Source: Cornus controversa (taxonomy: Eukaryota > Streptophyta > Magnoliopsida > Cornales > Cornaceae). From it: a stretch of 64,000 nt of DNA. A program made the translations under genes and the position numbers. The DNA is taken from positions 53,885,146 through 53,949,145 of the forward strand of contig CM048852.1 in NCBI GenBank assembly GCA_026545225.1, read 5' to 3'. Position 1 is the stretch's first letter, and each line of letters starts with the position of its first letter. Under the pieces are notes generated by a model. It worked only from the letters and a program-made list of their open reading frames with translations, ran no database searches and had not been told where the DNA came from. Of this stretch, positions 31,690 through 45,441 are shown piece by piece.

Positions 31690-32371
31690 TTATACAATTG
31701 AAAATAAGTAGAGCAGTTGTCGTTGTTGTCCACCCAAGTGACCCAATTTAGCTTTCTGTCATTAATAGCATTACTTTAAATCCGATTTATTAATTTGATT
31801 TTATATTTCTTTGTTGGAGATATATTATTTATTCTTCGTTAAAGTTGTTGGAGAGAGACTTATCATACTTAAAAGCACTGAATACCACCTACCATATTCA
31901 CCATTTGTTTCCAAATCACGTCTCTCTCTCAAGACTTTCAGCAGATCGTTTAGACCGCCATTCTATGTGCAATGCCTTTCTTTTTGACAGGGACATTAAT
32001 GCCTCCTAGCATCAAATAATGGAGTACCAGATAATCAAGTAAAAAAAAAAAAAAACACACGCTTAGATTTGGATATGACAATCCAAAGCGTGGAGGTTGG
32101 CAACAAAAGAATTATTCATATGTACGTAATGAGAGTCAAATTTTAAATCTGATACTTCATAAAAAAAAATTTATTTAAACCTCATCAAAAAACATACATT
32201 TCAAAATCAATGTGCAAATTTAACTCCTTTTTGGGCTACAAATAATTAAATCCTACTCAAATAAAAAAGATTAAACCAACTAAATATAGATATATGCGAG
32301 TTCATTTCGAGTGAAACAAAAATAAAATGACTAATGGATTTTCTGAGCAGATCTTTTATTTCATGTAAGAG
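31690..32371. other. Intergenic AT-rich spacer
   Basis: Nothing recognisable; contains an A-run near 32040. It ends at the hAT insertion. Confidence 0.5.
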
Positions 32372-32934
32372 CTATGAAGCACGGCTACGGATACGGGATA
32401 CGGATACGACACGATACGGATACGGCGATACGGCAAATCTCAAAAAAATAGGATACGGGTACGGCGGGATACGGCAAATATATATATATATATAAATATA
32501 TATATATATTTTATATATTATACAAAAAAATTAATAGAACACAAATTAAGTTTTAAGTTTTAACTTAAATGATTTTTTTTTTCAACATTAAAGATCTTTT
32601 GATTTATTACAAATTAAGCCCCACATTTTAACTAAGCTTTTTAAATTTTAATATTACAATATGGCTACCATCTTTAAAAAAAAATTAACAAAAAAAAAAA
32701 AAAAAATCAAACGTATCCCAGAAGTATCCTGGCCGTATCCTGCCGTATCCGTGCCGTATCCTGCCGTATCCTTGCCGTATCCTGTCGTATCCGAAAATAA
32801 AAAAATTATTTAAAAAAAAACGGATACTTCCCGGGAGTATCCGATACGTGTCCGGCCGTATCCTGGCCGTATCCGTATCGGATACGTATCCGATACGGCC
32901 ACGGCGCCTCCCGGGAAGTATCCGTGCTTCATAG
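32372..32934. mobile_element. hAT-type element, GGATACGG family
   Basis: Perfect 13-bp TIR CTATGAAGCACGG, and perfect 8-bp target duplication TGTAAGAG at 32364-32371 and 32935-32942. Inside each tip is an array of GGATACGG / CCGTATCC words in opposite orientation, around an AT-rich core. 563 bp, non-coding. Same tip design and array layout as 58766-59480, which uses GGACACGG instead. Confidence 0.92.
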
Positions 32935-33342
32935 TGTAAGAGTAATGGGTTGCTGCTAAGTTTAAGTTTTTTCTTTAGGTAAGTAAATTTTTTTATAAAC
33001 AGAGAAAAAGAATAGGGGCTGGGCTAGGCCCAAAACCCAATGTCAACAACAAGGCCCAGACCCAACAAGGTAACCTGTCGAATTAACGACTGAATTTGTG
33101 GATGATATCATATAGATAAATGACGAGTTAGCCCAGACGATAGTTCAGATTAAAAAGTTCCAATTTTACTTTTCTAGACTTATCTGATACTACAATAAGA
33201 AATCGTATGAAGTAACAAAAACAGTTGTTAGGTTGCAATTGTATCACATCACATATGAAAAAGCTCGTGACAATGAAAGAATCTCCTTGAATTGCTTTTC
33301 GTGAGAATCTCCTTAGAATTGCTTTTCGTTTTCCTTGACTTC

Positions 33343-33552
33343 GACCTTGTTTGGATTGACTTTTGGAAAATAATTTTTGGCTTTTCAAGTTTAAAGTTGT
33401 TTTGAAGAATATTTGAATTGTTAAGGCGAAAGAGTTTCGGAGTCCAAAAAGAGCGTTTAAAAGAAGTTAGGAGTACCAGCTTCCTAATTTAGCTTCTACT
33501 TCTTTTTTTCTTCTGTGTAAAAGCCGAAACAAAAGCTCTGTCAAACAGGGCC
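33343..33552. mobile_element. Short TIR MITE with 3-bp flanking repeat
   Basis: Left GACCTTGTTTGG and right complement GGCCCTGTTTGA form imperfect termini, with TTTTGG-type inner similarity. TTC occurs on both sides (33340-33342, 33553-33555), a 3-bp duplication of the PIF/Harbinger size but not the usual TWA. 210 bp. Confidence 0.45.
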
Positions 33553-33555
33553 TTC

Positions 33556-34884
33556 ATTTGGTATTTGAAAGGTAGAACAGTGCACACGTATGCAGACATG
33601 TCTATAGATCGAATTTTTATTCGAATTCGAGTCAATAATTAATATATGAATTGGACATTTAATTCGATAATTCGTTAGCGAGCCGAATTCGATAGTCCAT
33701 TAACTAAACAAATCGAATATGGATTATGGTCCATCCGATCTGAAATAATATAATATATAATTTATTATAAATATATTATCTAGTGTTATAACATATAATA
33801 TTTAAATACTATTAAAATATTTTTCATCATTATTTTTTTCTTATTCTTCTCTTTCTCAATTTTGTCTTTCTTTATAGTTTTTTTTTTTGTGTAATAAAAA
33901 GTCAAATACTTACTTTTCTAATACTTTTTTCTTTATATTTTATTTTTCTTCTCTATTTTTTTTTAATCATTATTTGTTAATCTCTTTTGAAATTAATTTT
34001 TTTAAAAAAAATTATATTCTTTTTAAATCGGATATGAATTTAATTATACATATATATAATCTATCAGGTTATTATATCAAATTAAATCTATTGGGTTTGG
34101 ATCAAATATGGTTCGAATCCAATCCATTTAAAAGTCTACATGTATATGACACATTAAATACTGCATGGGGATACTTCTAATGCATGTGGTACCATATTTT
34201 GACAACTTTATACTCTCATAAATATATATATACAGATACACTGTCGGTGCTCTCATTTTAAAGTTAAACAATTCCTTTCAACCGATTCTGTCCCAATTTA
34301 CTCAATTGTTTTAGCATTAAGCTAATACTTTTTTTTTTCCGATAAATGAAATATTTTTCTTAACAAACATACAGTTCAGAAACGTTTTGCATACCAAATG
34401 CTTTCCCCGAATTATATACATTTATATTTCTTTATAATTTGGTTACCATGCCGTTACGCAATTAACGTCTTAACAAATATGACACTCCAAGATTTTTGGT
34501 CTTCAAAAAAGCATGATCAATATCACAACGGTTAGAGATCAAAACCATTACATTAGTTCAACTAGGCACTAGTTTTTCCACAAGTTGACTAATAGGTTAA
34601 CTATACAAACATAAACAAAATTATTGATGCTAGTGCATGGTCCACACTCCACAATCCCACATGATATGGCGTTTTCTCTTCTATCGCATTCATTTAGTAC
34701 TAAAACTTTGGACTATTTTGTATTTGTTACACATAAATAGAATAAAATGTAGTTGAGAATAAAATGAGAATAACAATAAAATGCAATGGTCATTGTCATT
34801 CTAAAAATGGAAACAAAATAAATTTTAAATCAAATATTCAAAATACATCTCCTAGTGACAAATCAATTAAACTAATAAATGTGT
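33556..34884. other. Intergenic, AT-rich, with degenerate repeat-like DNA
   Basis: 33600-34150 has repeated 'attcgaattcg'/'gaatccaatcc' words at its two sides, reminiscent of hAT subterminal repeats, but no termini or target duplication could be found. The rest up to the GGT array is AT-rich without a gene. Confidence 0.4.
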
Positions 34885-35400
34885 GGTAATGATGATGGAT
34901 GAAGGTGGCGATGTAGAGGTGGTGGCGGTGGTGTGGTAATGGAGGTGGTGGCGGTGGGGGTGGAGGTGCTGGCGGTGGATGAAGTTGGCGATGTGGTGGT
35001 GGAGGTAGTGGAGGAATGTAACGATGTGGAGGTGGTGGAGCAAGGTGGAAATGTGAAAGTGGTGGTGTGGTGGTAGAGGAAGGTAGCGGCGGTGGTGTGG
35101 TGGGGGTGACGATGGAGGTGTGGTGGTGGAGGAGGAAGGTGGCAGTGGAAAAAGGTGTTGATCGATGTGGTGGAGAAAGGTGGCAATGTGAATGTGGTGG
35201 CAGCGATAGAGATGGTGGAGGAAGAAGGTGGCGATGTGGAGGTGGTGGCAATGCGATGTAGCAACAAAAGTGGTGGTGAAGGAAGGTGGTGATGTCGAGG
35301 TGGTGGGGGTGGCGATGGGGGTGGCGGTGGTGACGATGACAGTGGTGGTAGAGGCGGTGTGGTGGTGGTGGTAGAGGCGGTATGATAGTGGAGGTGAAGG
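34885..35400 (+). repeat. GGT/GTG-rich minisatellite
   Basis: About 500 bp built from variants of GGTGGNGGTGG, AAGGTGGCGATGTGGAGG and similar words, with almost all G on the plus strand. The open frames it produces on the minus strand (Pro/Thr/His/Ser-rich, up to 193 aa) are composition artefacts. Sequences resembling MITE ends flank it (near 34720 and 35590), so it may have grown inside a transposon. Confidence 0.9.
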
Positions 35401-35592
35401 ATTTTTTGGTAATATGATTTTTCTTTTAATCTTACTAAGAATGGAATATTCATTTCATAAGTTTAATGAAGAAATGAATTTTCATTTCTAATAATGGATT
35501 TTCATTATTAGGGAATGACTATTTTCTCCTTAAAATTCATATTAAACAAAAGAATTGATGGAATAGACATTCTATTATTGCATACCAAACGC

Positions 35593-36302
35593 ATGCATAT
35601 ATATATGTGTGTGTGTATATATATATATAAAAGGTTTTTAGAAATAGTAACTTTCTTATAAAATACCAAAAGGATGTTTTTTTTCAACTTGAGTCTTGGA
35701 TTTATCCAAATTCAAAATTGATTCTTAGCTTGTGAAATTTTAAAGGTAAATTTGGATTGTCATTTGTCTGGTTCAAATTACACCCCCGCACACAATACCC
35801 ATTATTGTACAAATATATACAAAATTTGCCTGCAAATTCTTTCTGCATAATAATTTTTTATATTGACCTCTTCTTTGCACCATCAACATTTTTACGTGTT
35901 CTCATTGCAATGTGAAGAAATATATGTATACCAAATAAGAGTAGGATTCTTTGCAGAATGCTTTTGAACTTTTGTTTAAAAAAAAGGAGAAAATTTTGTG
36001 AATAAAAGTACAATAACAGAAAAAGAAAATTTTAATTTTATAACCACCTAACTTTCTCATCAATTTGCCCTGCAAAATATATGAAAAATATATAGGTAAC
36101 TTTTGTCTTCTTGATAAAGTTACGTGAAATGAAATGTGTTTATGTCTAATCTTTTGATATTTGATCTAATTACAAACAACAATTATATTCGGTGTCTATT
36201 ACACCGTGTATCTCTAGATGTTATGAAATATAGTTTTTGTCCTTAATATTTGAATACTTTTAAATATAATTTTTTTAATATTAAATACCTATTTTGCCCA
36301 TA

Positions 36303-36333
<31 letters not shown>

Positions 36334-38194
36334 CTGTGGAGTATTTTATACATATGTCAAGGTCAATTTTTTTAATGTCTTAACAGTATTTTTGTCATTT
36401 CATTGCAGACAAAGAAAATTAAGTCATTTTTTGAAATTTCATTACAGGAGAGAAGATTGTCGATGACATATGCCTAACTTCAAAGAAACACGATGTAATA
36501 AATGTCAAATATGATTACCGTGTGTAATTAAATCAAATATAAAAAAGATACGTACATTTTACCCTAATCTTTTTATTAGAATGTTACGATGGTTCGTATG
36601 TGTATACGTGCTATTTTTTTTATTAAAAAAAATATATTTATTTGGTACAAATTTATTTAGACTTGTTATTCTATTTAATAAAATTAAAGACAATTTATAT
36701 AGATCATAATATTTTTTTGAATCTTCATGGTATCTAAACTACCAAATGGTACTCATGTATGATAAAAAAAAAAATGACAATTTTTGTGAAACTTTTTCAT
36801 GCTTGATAGAAAATTTTCATTTCATTCACTTTTTTTTTTTTTTTTTTTCTCACTTTCACTCTTCACAATTAATTTTCAGTTTTCATAACGCATCCTAATA
36901 AATAAAAACAATATATACTACTAGATCAGATTATGCCCATAAAATCCACGTATTGATTTTGGCAATCTTTCTAGAAGCAACATCAGCCGGTCAACATTGT
37001 CCAAGTCAATTAGAATTAATAAAGTTGAAACAGTCCACCTTTGATTTCCTTCAACGTTAAGAATTGAAGACCGGTAGGTTCATAAAAGTTAACTAGCCTC
37101 AGTTATGGCAGTGGTGCACTCATTCACAAATCTCAACTGATCACATGCAGAACTGCAGAAGATAACCCATGTGTGGATCGAGGTTGCTTCAATGCCAAGC
37201 TGCCAACTCCCATTATCTCCACCAGCTCGTTTTCCTAATTTTCTATGGGTACCAAAAAGTAAAAGATTATAATTCCAATTTAACAGGCTCATACTAATAT
37301 TAGGTGTCACACATTTTTATTTATCAAAAAATAATTATATAAATTTAATTAAGTTCTATCAAATTTTATTTGATTTTACAAAGTGAGACCCTCCATTCAC
37401 CAATGAATCGATTTCAAATATTTTTCTACCATTCAAAAGCAATTTAACGTTTAAAATCATAACATCTTATTAAATACTTTTATTTCAACTCGCATAGTCT
37501 TGTAAAGTTGTAATAAGTTGAACCAAAATAGTCTTATTATAAAGTATGTGATTTTATTTTTTATATAAAAAATAATTAATACAATAAAAGTTATAATTGA
37601 ATGAGTAATATCGTAAAAATAAAAATGAGATAAATACTTAGAGGGTAATAATTTTTTTTTGAATTGAATTGTTTCCGGGCAAGCGGACCACTCTATCATT
37701 ACTCATTTTTACATTGTCTGTCATGGGAAGTGATTGCTTTTCTTTTTATTGGCGGATAACTTTGCATCATTACTTTTTATATATAAACTAAAAAAAAAAA
37801 GAAATTGTGATTAGATATTGCCGTTCTGATCTTTACCATAGGATCGTAGCATCTGAATTTTTCTCTCTTCATTCCACATAGACTACACAGTTGAATCCGT
37901 AACCGAGACTTCCACCGCCCCATTTAAATAACGCAACTTGCAAAGTGAACCGCACGACCGTTAGCTATTCCGTCTCCGTCCAGTTCGGGTCTACCAGGCC
38001 CACCATCCTCCCCACCATAGCCAATCATCTTTCGACACGTCTCCAAGTATCAACAGCTGGTTTCACGTAATATTCGTTTAAAAGAATCTACTGATTCCAA
38101 ATGCCAATTTTACTTGTACGAGTGAGAAACGCAAGACTTTTTTTCCGCCTTTAAAGTGGAAAGTACCAAAACATAGCGGGAACGCGTATAGCAC
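35593..38194. other. Intergenic region upstream of the pyrophosphatase gene
   Basis: AT-rich with TA runs near 36305-36325 and a long T-run at 36830-36848. A GC-richer piece at 37089-37250 reads WQLGIEATSIHTWVIFCSS on the minus strand and may be a relic exon, but I do not recognise it. The last 200 bp before 38195 should hold the pyrophosphatase promoter; no clear TATA box was seen. Confidence 0.5.
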
Positions 38195-38274
38195 CATAGC
38201 TCCAGCTTTCTTAGCTTAAGCGCCTCTTACAGGGTTTCTCTCTCTAAACTTCTCTTTTCGATACATCTGTCTGC

Positions 38275-38317
<43 letters not shown>

Positions 38318-38470
38318 ATATAATATATATACATATCTATACATATATTCATCATTCACTTGCTTTCATTTGTATCTTCTCTCATATCGAGATCTGAGCT
38401 TTTTATTTCAATCTTTGTTTTGAAGAAGGTCTTCTTCGTTTGCCTTTGTTCAGAGCTTCGATCGTTTCAG
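38195..38470 (+). other. Non-coding first exon (5' UTR) of the pyrophosphatase gene
   Basis: Pyrimidine-rich leader ending in TTTCAG with donor GTACGT at 38471. The 5' end is approximate. It includes a (CT)n then (TA)n compound microsatellite at 38275-38316. The 5' UTR intron runs to 40110. Confidence 0.6.
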
Positions 38471-39527
38471 GTACGTTTCAACTTCGTTTGCAAAGTAGTA
38501 GATCGTTGTTTCTGAGGTTTCTAGTATTTATTTCGAGTTCTGATCGTCCGATTTGACGCTGGTTTATATGTATAAGCATATATATACATGAATGTTTGTG
38601 CGTAGATGAATTTCTGTACGTTTGAACATGTGAATCGTTTGAATTTCATGTTTCTATGTTCGACTGTGAGATCAGTTGAGTTGATGGTGATTTTTGAAGA
38701 AATTACTTCTGATGTAATGTAACTAATTGAAGTCTGTATCTCCTCACAAATGCTTTGAAGTGTTGATTAAAGAGTTGGAAACAATTTAAATTCGCAGAGT
38801 ACTACAGTTGTTCACCATTTAGATTATAAATTTGTGCATACCTATTGACGAACAAAGTATTTGTGGCATACGCATACATATTGCTGCACAGGAAAGAAGA
38901 TTTAAGTTGATGCGTTTCAATTTGAACTTATACAGTGGTACTTTGGCCAACCTTTATCCTGTCCATTTACAATGAGCGTTTTTCACTTCTTCACTGGAGA
39001 AATGTTTTGAGAAATTAGGTTGTTCCATGAAATGTTTTAGAGGAATTTTACATCTTCATCTCTCTATGTTTTATGTGTATTTATATATAATTATATATAC
39101 GCATATAGCTAGCTATATACACTCAAGAGTCTTGAGGACAAGTCACAAGTTGGAGCAGTTACCATCTAGATTATCCGTAGATCAAAATGGAACATGCTAG
39201 GAAGTGTTTATTGTCTCTTCCCCCATTTGCATATCAAAATTAAATGGATTGCATGTTAGGGATTACATTATCTTATCTCATGGTAAGCTCCACATTAATG
39301 TGATCCAGCTTTTTATGCTTTTACACTGTTTGGGATAATTGATGTTGCTTTATCCTTGTTATGCTATTACAGATTGTTTAAATGTCCTGAAATCTTGATC
39401 AACATAACAAAGCTTGAAAACTCAAAATCTTGAGGAATTTGTAATAGTTCTTATTATCCATGAATCAAAAGTTTAGATGCAGGGAACTCCTTACTTTTTA
39501 TTTATTCCATCTAATCAAACATCTATG

Positions 39528-39575
<48 letters not shown>

Positions 39576-40119
39576 GTTTAGTTTCTGACTCTGTCTATGG
39601 TCAAGCACTGTACTCATGTTAGGCACTACCATGGGTGATGCATTAGATTACTGTAGAAAGGGAGTGGTGGAAGGGGAACAAAGAGAAAAAGATAAAATTG
39701 GGTGAGAGTGTCTCATCCCATTAAATAAACTGTGTTTTGTACACTCATACCCCTGATGGGACCTTTCAAATCTCTTGGAGTGCTAGAGCAGCAGATTGGA
39801 TGGGACACGTAACATGTTAAATAGCAGTTTCTGATCTTATTTGTTTATTTAGTTGTACTTCGCATGCTGTCCTGAAGTCTGTTACTTTTGAAAGTTTCGA
39901 TTGAATTTTTTAGTTTTCATACGGTCTTGTTTAATTTTTTTCTAATTTCTGTGATTTATGTGCTGCAGAAATCTCATTCAAAGTTGGTACTTGGATGTGT
40001 TATTGTACTTCATTCGATAATATTGCTCAATAATTTCCTGAAAATTCATCACTGGTTTTAATTTTGAAAAAATGGGCCTTATTTTGAATTTATTGTCATT
40101 GCATTTGCAGCTTGCAATC

Positions 40120-43100
40120 ATGACTCCACCTATTGAGACTACGGAAAAGGTTCCCGACTCTCATCATTCTTCACATCCACCTCTTAATGAAAGAATTATT
40201 TCATCAATGACCAGGAGATCAGTTGCTGCGCATCCTTGGCATGATCTTGAGATAGGTACTTAATATTTTCATAAACCATGGATAGTGAATTCCAGCATAT
40301 ACCTTGCTGGCTTCCAATTGATTGATGTGCAACTTTCTTATAATTGAATGCAGGACCTGGAGCTCCGACGGTTTTCAACTGTGTAAGTATATTGAACTTT
40401 GTAGCATCAAAGTGTTAATGGTTGAGTTTAGTTTGCATGAAGACCTATTGTGCTAGCAATTTAATTAATTGTAAGACAAACTATGGCTGAAGTTGAAAAA
40501 TGCAGTCATTAGTGGTTGGAGGAAACAATGCCTTAACCAAATCCAATGTATGGATCTTATAATATAAACATGGGTAATAAATTTTTGAGTTGCCCAAGGA
40601 CTCATCAAAGTAGGCCGGACTTGTATCTGATGATCTACACTGTACTTTGGATTTGGACATCGTATTATGGAAATTCGATGAATTTGGTAATGTTTAATTA
40701 CTATCTCATGGTTGCTTGTATTAGTTTTGGATGGTAATATATTTTTTTTGATATTTGATTCTTAAGCAAGTGATAAGATATATTTCTAAAGTATCTTACC
40801 AACCCTGTGTAGTGCATGAGGTCCTGCAGTACATTGTGGGAGCATGTAGATTGCAATTAACTAATTAAGCAATTGAATACCTTTAACCATCTGATCTATA
40901 GCATTCCCTTGAATTGTTGTATAATTTTATTTTGGTCTGTTTTAGGCTTGAGGTAATTTTGTACCATGTTCATGAAAATATAACATGCCAGTGATCTGAT
41001 CATGTACTCAGTGAGATGCTTGCTTGGTTTAATGATCATTGGGTTACTTTGGACAATAAGAAGAATCGCATTCTTTATAACAACTATAACCATCAGTTTT
41101 TATGTGTGTTGATAATATTTTTCTGTTAATGTTATTCTCTAGTCAGTAACCTTTTGAATGTCATGTTTGCTGAAGGGCGCCACCGAACTGCTTGAATCTA
41201 TTGATTTGCAGAGAACACAATATTTTTGCTTTCTGCACAATCTGACATGATATATTCCTAGGCAATGTATTCTTTGATACACCAAACAGTTCTTTCTATT
41301 GCTTCTTATAAGCACAGAATCTGAATAAATGGTTGGCTATCTGTTAGATCAAATTCATCAACTTTCAATATGAATTTAATCAATGAATTAAATCCTTTTT
41401 TATAAAAATATTCATTTTAGTTTTATCTAAGATGTCCCATTTTGGAATGCAATTGTTCTAGTTTGGAGCTGTCTAAGTTAAGTTTATTTTCCAGTTAGAA
41501 TGTCAGAAATTCTACACAATGTCTATGAATAAATAGTGAAATATCTAGCATTTTCACTTGACAAAGGCTCAAGTATAAACGTTGTTAATTTCTGCAGGTG
41601 GTTGAAATTGCTAAGGGGAGTAAAGTGAAGTATGAACTTGACAAAAAAACTGGACTGATCAAGGTAATCAAGCATGCTGATTCCTGAGTCAATTTTCTTG
41701 GCAGTGTATGTTGATTCATCACAGATTGCTAAAATCTATTCAAGTGTACAGGTTGATCGTGTACTTTACTCATCAGTTGTGTACCCTCATAACTATGGCT
41801 TCATCCCTCGTACTCTCTGTGAGGACAGTGACCCCATGGATGTCTTGATTATCATGCAGGTAAGCTGTTTGATGTGCATTTCTCACATTTGCACATTTTT
41901 TGTAGATTATGCATACATATTTTTAGGCATAGGTGGTTATGATCTAATGGGTGCATTCAAAGCCTTACTACAAATAAATTTGGCAAGGAATGTTTTACAC
42001 ATATAGCTTGTAACGTGCAACTAGTTTTGAATACAAGGTCTCAAACGCTCAATCTTTGGGAATTTTAGTATGTGCATACATTTATGTGTATATATAACCT
42101 CTTGCCTTTGAATATTTAGTGATCTAAGACAATGCTTACTATAAAGTGAGTCTCAGCTGCTGATACTTACTAGCCTTTACAAACATATACAGGAACCGGT
42201 TCTTCCAGGATGCTTTCTTAGGGCTAAAGCAATTGGCCTCATGCCCATGATTGATCAGGTATATATGCCCCGGCAGAAATGATGTTTTTTCTATCCTTAC
42301 CTGTCAACTAGTTTTAACCGCGGTGACAACATAGGGTGAAAAAGATGACAAGATAATTGCTGTCTGTGCTGATGATCCTGAGTATCGACACTACAATGAT
42401 ATTAAGGAACTCCCTCCACATCGCTTGGCTGAGATCCACCGTTTTTTCGAAGACTGTATCCTTCTAAAAGTTCTTATCTATAGTGAGTAGGGGTGCACAC
42501 GATACGATTCCTTACGGTTCTTGGTGGAACCGAAACCGTTCTCAATGATTCCTTAATTTTGGAACTGGAACCATTGAGTTCGGTTCAATTCCGGTTTCGG
42601 TTCTAGTTCCCCAACGGTTCTTTGTCAACCTTTTTTTTTTAAAAAAAAAAAAAACATTGGCAAGAGATACACTCATACTTGTACACCCCTGGATATAACA
42701 ATAACTTAGAAGTTATTAGTATTTATTTATATATCTTATATTATACAAAAATATAGAACATTAGAACTTAGAAGCTAAATGTATTTATTTATATATTATA
42801 TATTTATAATTTATATATAAATAGAATACTAGAATTTAGAAGGTATTAGTATTTATTTATATATTATATATTTTATACTTTATATATATAATATAGAACA
42901 CTAGAACTTAGAAGTTATTATTATTCATTTATATATTATATATATATTTTTTCTAACGGTTCTGCTTCCTTGATTTGGAACTGAAACTAGAATCGTAGTG
43001 AACGGTTCGATTCGGTTCAGTTACGGTTCCTTCCGGTTCCGATTCTGGTTCTTTGTGCACCCCTAATAGTGAGCACTTACTCTGCATGACATAAATACAT

Positions 43101-43694
43101 ATATATATCTACATTTTTACAGTTTATAGTCTTTTTTTCATTGATTGTGTGCAGAATTAAAGAAAAGTAAATTATTTTTCTTAACAAATAATCAGACAAG
43201 AAAAACGAGAACAAGGATGTTGTAGTTAATGATTTTCTGCCATCCACAAAGGCCTATGAAGCAATCCAGCATTCCATGTAAGTGATGACCTCTTTTTCTC
43301 TTTTTTGCCCAAATCACAGCATCAAATTGACTAACCTGTATTAATAAAAATCATGTGAATTGCTGAACCACTAGTAAGCAGTAATGGCTGACACTTCCTA
43401 TGAGGATGGGTTTTCTGGTTCAACCCTGACTATAATTTTCCTAATCAGTTATTGTTTACATCTTTTTAACTTTTCTTTCTTTTGACCACATTTCATGAAG
43501 AGCCAGTGTTGACTCTTTTATGCATCGTCATCTTTTGCCCACAGAAAATACAATCAACACAATTACTGTCTTACTTTTAAGGAGTTTTCTTTAATTTTTT
43601 TGCATTTATTGTGGTCTTTAATCTCACTGTGTATTTTACTCTGTTTTGAAGGACTCTCTATGCGGACTACATAGTGGAGAGCTTGAGGCGGTAG
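40120..43694 (+). CDS. PPA: Soluble inorganic pyrophosphatase (family I), cytosolic type
   Basis: Eight coding exons: 40120-40255, 40354-40382, 41598-41663, 41752-41859, 42193-42258, 42335-42455, 43196-43277 and 43652-43694 (stop TAG). The joined frame encodes 216 aa, the usual size of plant soluble pyrophosphatases. The enzyme hydrolyses PPi to two phosphates using Mg2+, pulling biosynthetic reactions forward. Landmarks: [13 protein letters not shown] (38-50), the family signature DSDPMDV (102-108) with its three metal-binding Asp residues, YPHNYGFIP (88-96) and the ERxK-type part [11 protein letters not shown]. No transit peptide is visible; the N-terminus is the short hydrophilic Ser/His/Pro tail typical of cytosolic isoforms. 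All introns are GT-AG. The intron at 42456-43195 has been enlarged by a hAT-type insertion. The exon upstream of the start is non-coding. The paralogue number is not assignable. Confidence 0.97.
42488..43065. mobile_element. hAT-type element, GGTTCC family, in a pyrophosphatase intron
   Basis: Perfect 11-bp TIR TAGGGGTGCAC and perfect 8-bp target duplication ATAGTGAG at 42480-42487 and 43066-43073. Subterminal arrays of 'cggttc' / 'gaaccg' words occur on both sides of an AT-rich core. 578 bp, non-coding. It lies 32 bp from the upstream exon edge. Confidence 0.95.
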
Positions 43695-45441
43695 TTTGTT
43701 TGCCAATTGCGGTGCTCAAGCTGGATGGTGGACTTTTGTGATCAGTTTAACATAGTGGAGTTTGCTGTATTACAAGTCTTTTTCATTTTCATTAAGAGCT
43801 TTTTATCTTACTGCATTTGCACATGTTGGGTCTGACTGATGTGTGTTTCATTTACATTCTCCGATGAATTGTTTTGTTATATAGTTAATGATATGATGGC
43901 GAAAAGAACTCGGCACATTAGTTCTTATATAGCACTCATGCTTATATTACATGTTCTGATGAATGGTTATATATTATCCTCCTTTGCCAATTGCCATGCT
44001 TCTTTTATAATAACTTGCTTCATGAGTCTACATATTAAATTTGGTAAAGATTAGTATTTCTCAATGGCCATTTTTCTTTTCAAAATTAATTGATTTTATG
44101 TAATTTTCGTTTTTCTCTTTCTCCGAACTGGACTCGCTGCTTTCACTAATATCAAACGTTTGGCACGTAACTTGGATTTACAGGTGATTCTTCAGCAGTT
44201 TGCAAATTTAATTAGAAAACAGAAGCACAATATAAAGAAAATCATTTGGACATTTGCCTTTGTTTTTTACTTATTATTATATTTCTTCATCCTTTTCTGA
44301 AAATAAAAAATAAAAAAAAAATCATTTTATTATCATTCATGAGGGAAAAAAATGTGGAGTGAAAACGTCTCTTCTAACTGATTTTTCCTTCCCCTCAGTT
44401 GAGGCTCTTCACCCCGAACTCAACCTTTGAGAAGGGAAGGAGACGTCTAACTGAAACATTTTCTTTTGTTACATTACCATGTCTGTCAAGTGGTTTAATC
44501 TTTGATTCCGTACAAACATATAGATGGTGTATTAAACACAATGTTTAACATTTCTTGCTTTTTCTTTTCTATTATTACTTTGGAATATGGCAATTCTTTT
44601 GCTTGGTGGAAGATTTGTGCTTCCTTTCACTGATTATAGCACTCAGAAAACCAATCAATAATCAAATCAATCTGGGATGCAAATGAACTTCAATACATCA
44701 AATTATAGGCTTCCTGGATGAGGTAACCGAAGAGAAGTTGGTTTTAGCCCGGGCTTTAGAAAAGGCCAGCTGTCCGTCCAGCATTACTTGGAAAGAATAA
44801 TGAACAAAGGACTATGATTTCACTAATTAAGTGCAATCAATCATTAGAAAATGCACTCGCAACAGTCCCTTTGGTCAATAATTGAACTAGTCCAGGGTCA
44901 CTCCACTTTGTAATGTGTGCTTTCCATCAGTTACAGTTGATTCAATTCACAATGGGTGATGGAAAATGCACAATTTCGAAGTCAACCACCTTGAACCAGC
45001 AGAAATCCTAGCCCTTCACTTGACATTATTTAATGACAGATTTATATAAACACGGGTTGAGCTGATATATTTATGAAATCAGAAAAACGGAATAAAAACA
45101 CAAGGTGTTGACATCATGCCATATAATCTCAAGGTCATAGCAAAGCAACAAAAGTGACTATTTGTAACAAAGAGTGTCCTGATTAATCTTGTTTCAAGAA
45201 AACAAGTGATCAATTCAGTCAGGCTAAACTAGGGTTAGTTATAAACCTAATTAATAGTACAAAAAAATGAACAGTTTTTACTGTACTGAAGAGCTAGTAG
45301 TAGTCTAACAGTAAATAGGACGTATCTAATCTAAGTTTTAACTCTGGAACACGTTGAAAATTCTCCTTTAAATGAATTTAACCTACTGTAAGAATCCTAA
45401 CAAAGTTGGCCTATAAAAAAGAGAATCAAGGTTCTATCCAT
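43695..45441. other. Pyrophosphatase 3' flank and intergenic spacer
   Basis: 3' UTR-like to roughly 43850, then AT-rich sequence without a gene. The pyrophosphatase and S15a genes converge here. Confidence 0.55.

Noticed and set aside
34838..35453. Minus-strand Pro/Thr/His-rich open frames (193 and 137 aa)
   Set aside because: Produced by the GGT minisatellite on the opposite strand; two overlapping frames are open at once, which is a composition effect.
37089..37310. Minus-strand open frame containing WQLGIEATSIHTWVIFCSS
   Set aside because: It reads like real protein sequence, but it is isolated, has no partner exons I could find and matches no family I recognise. Kept only as a possible relic.
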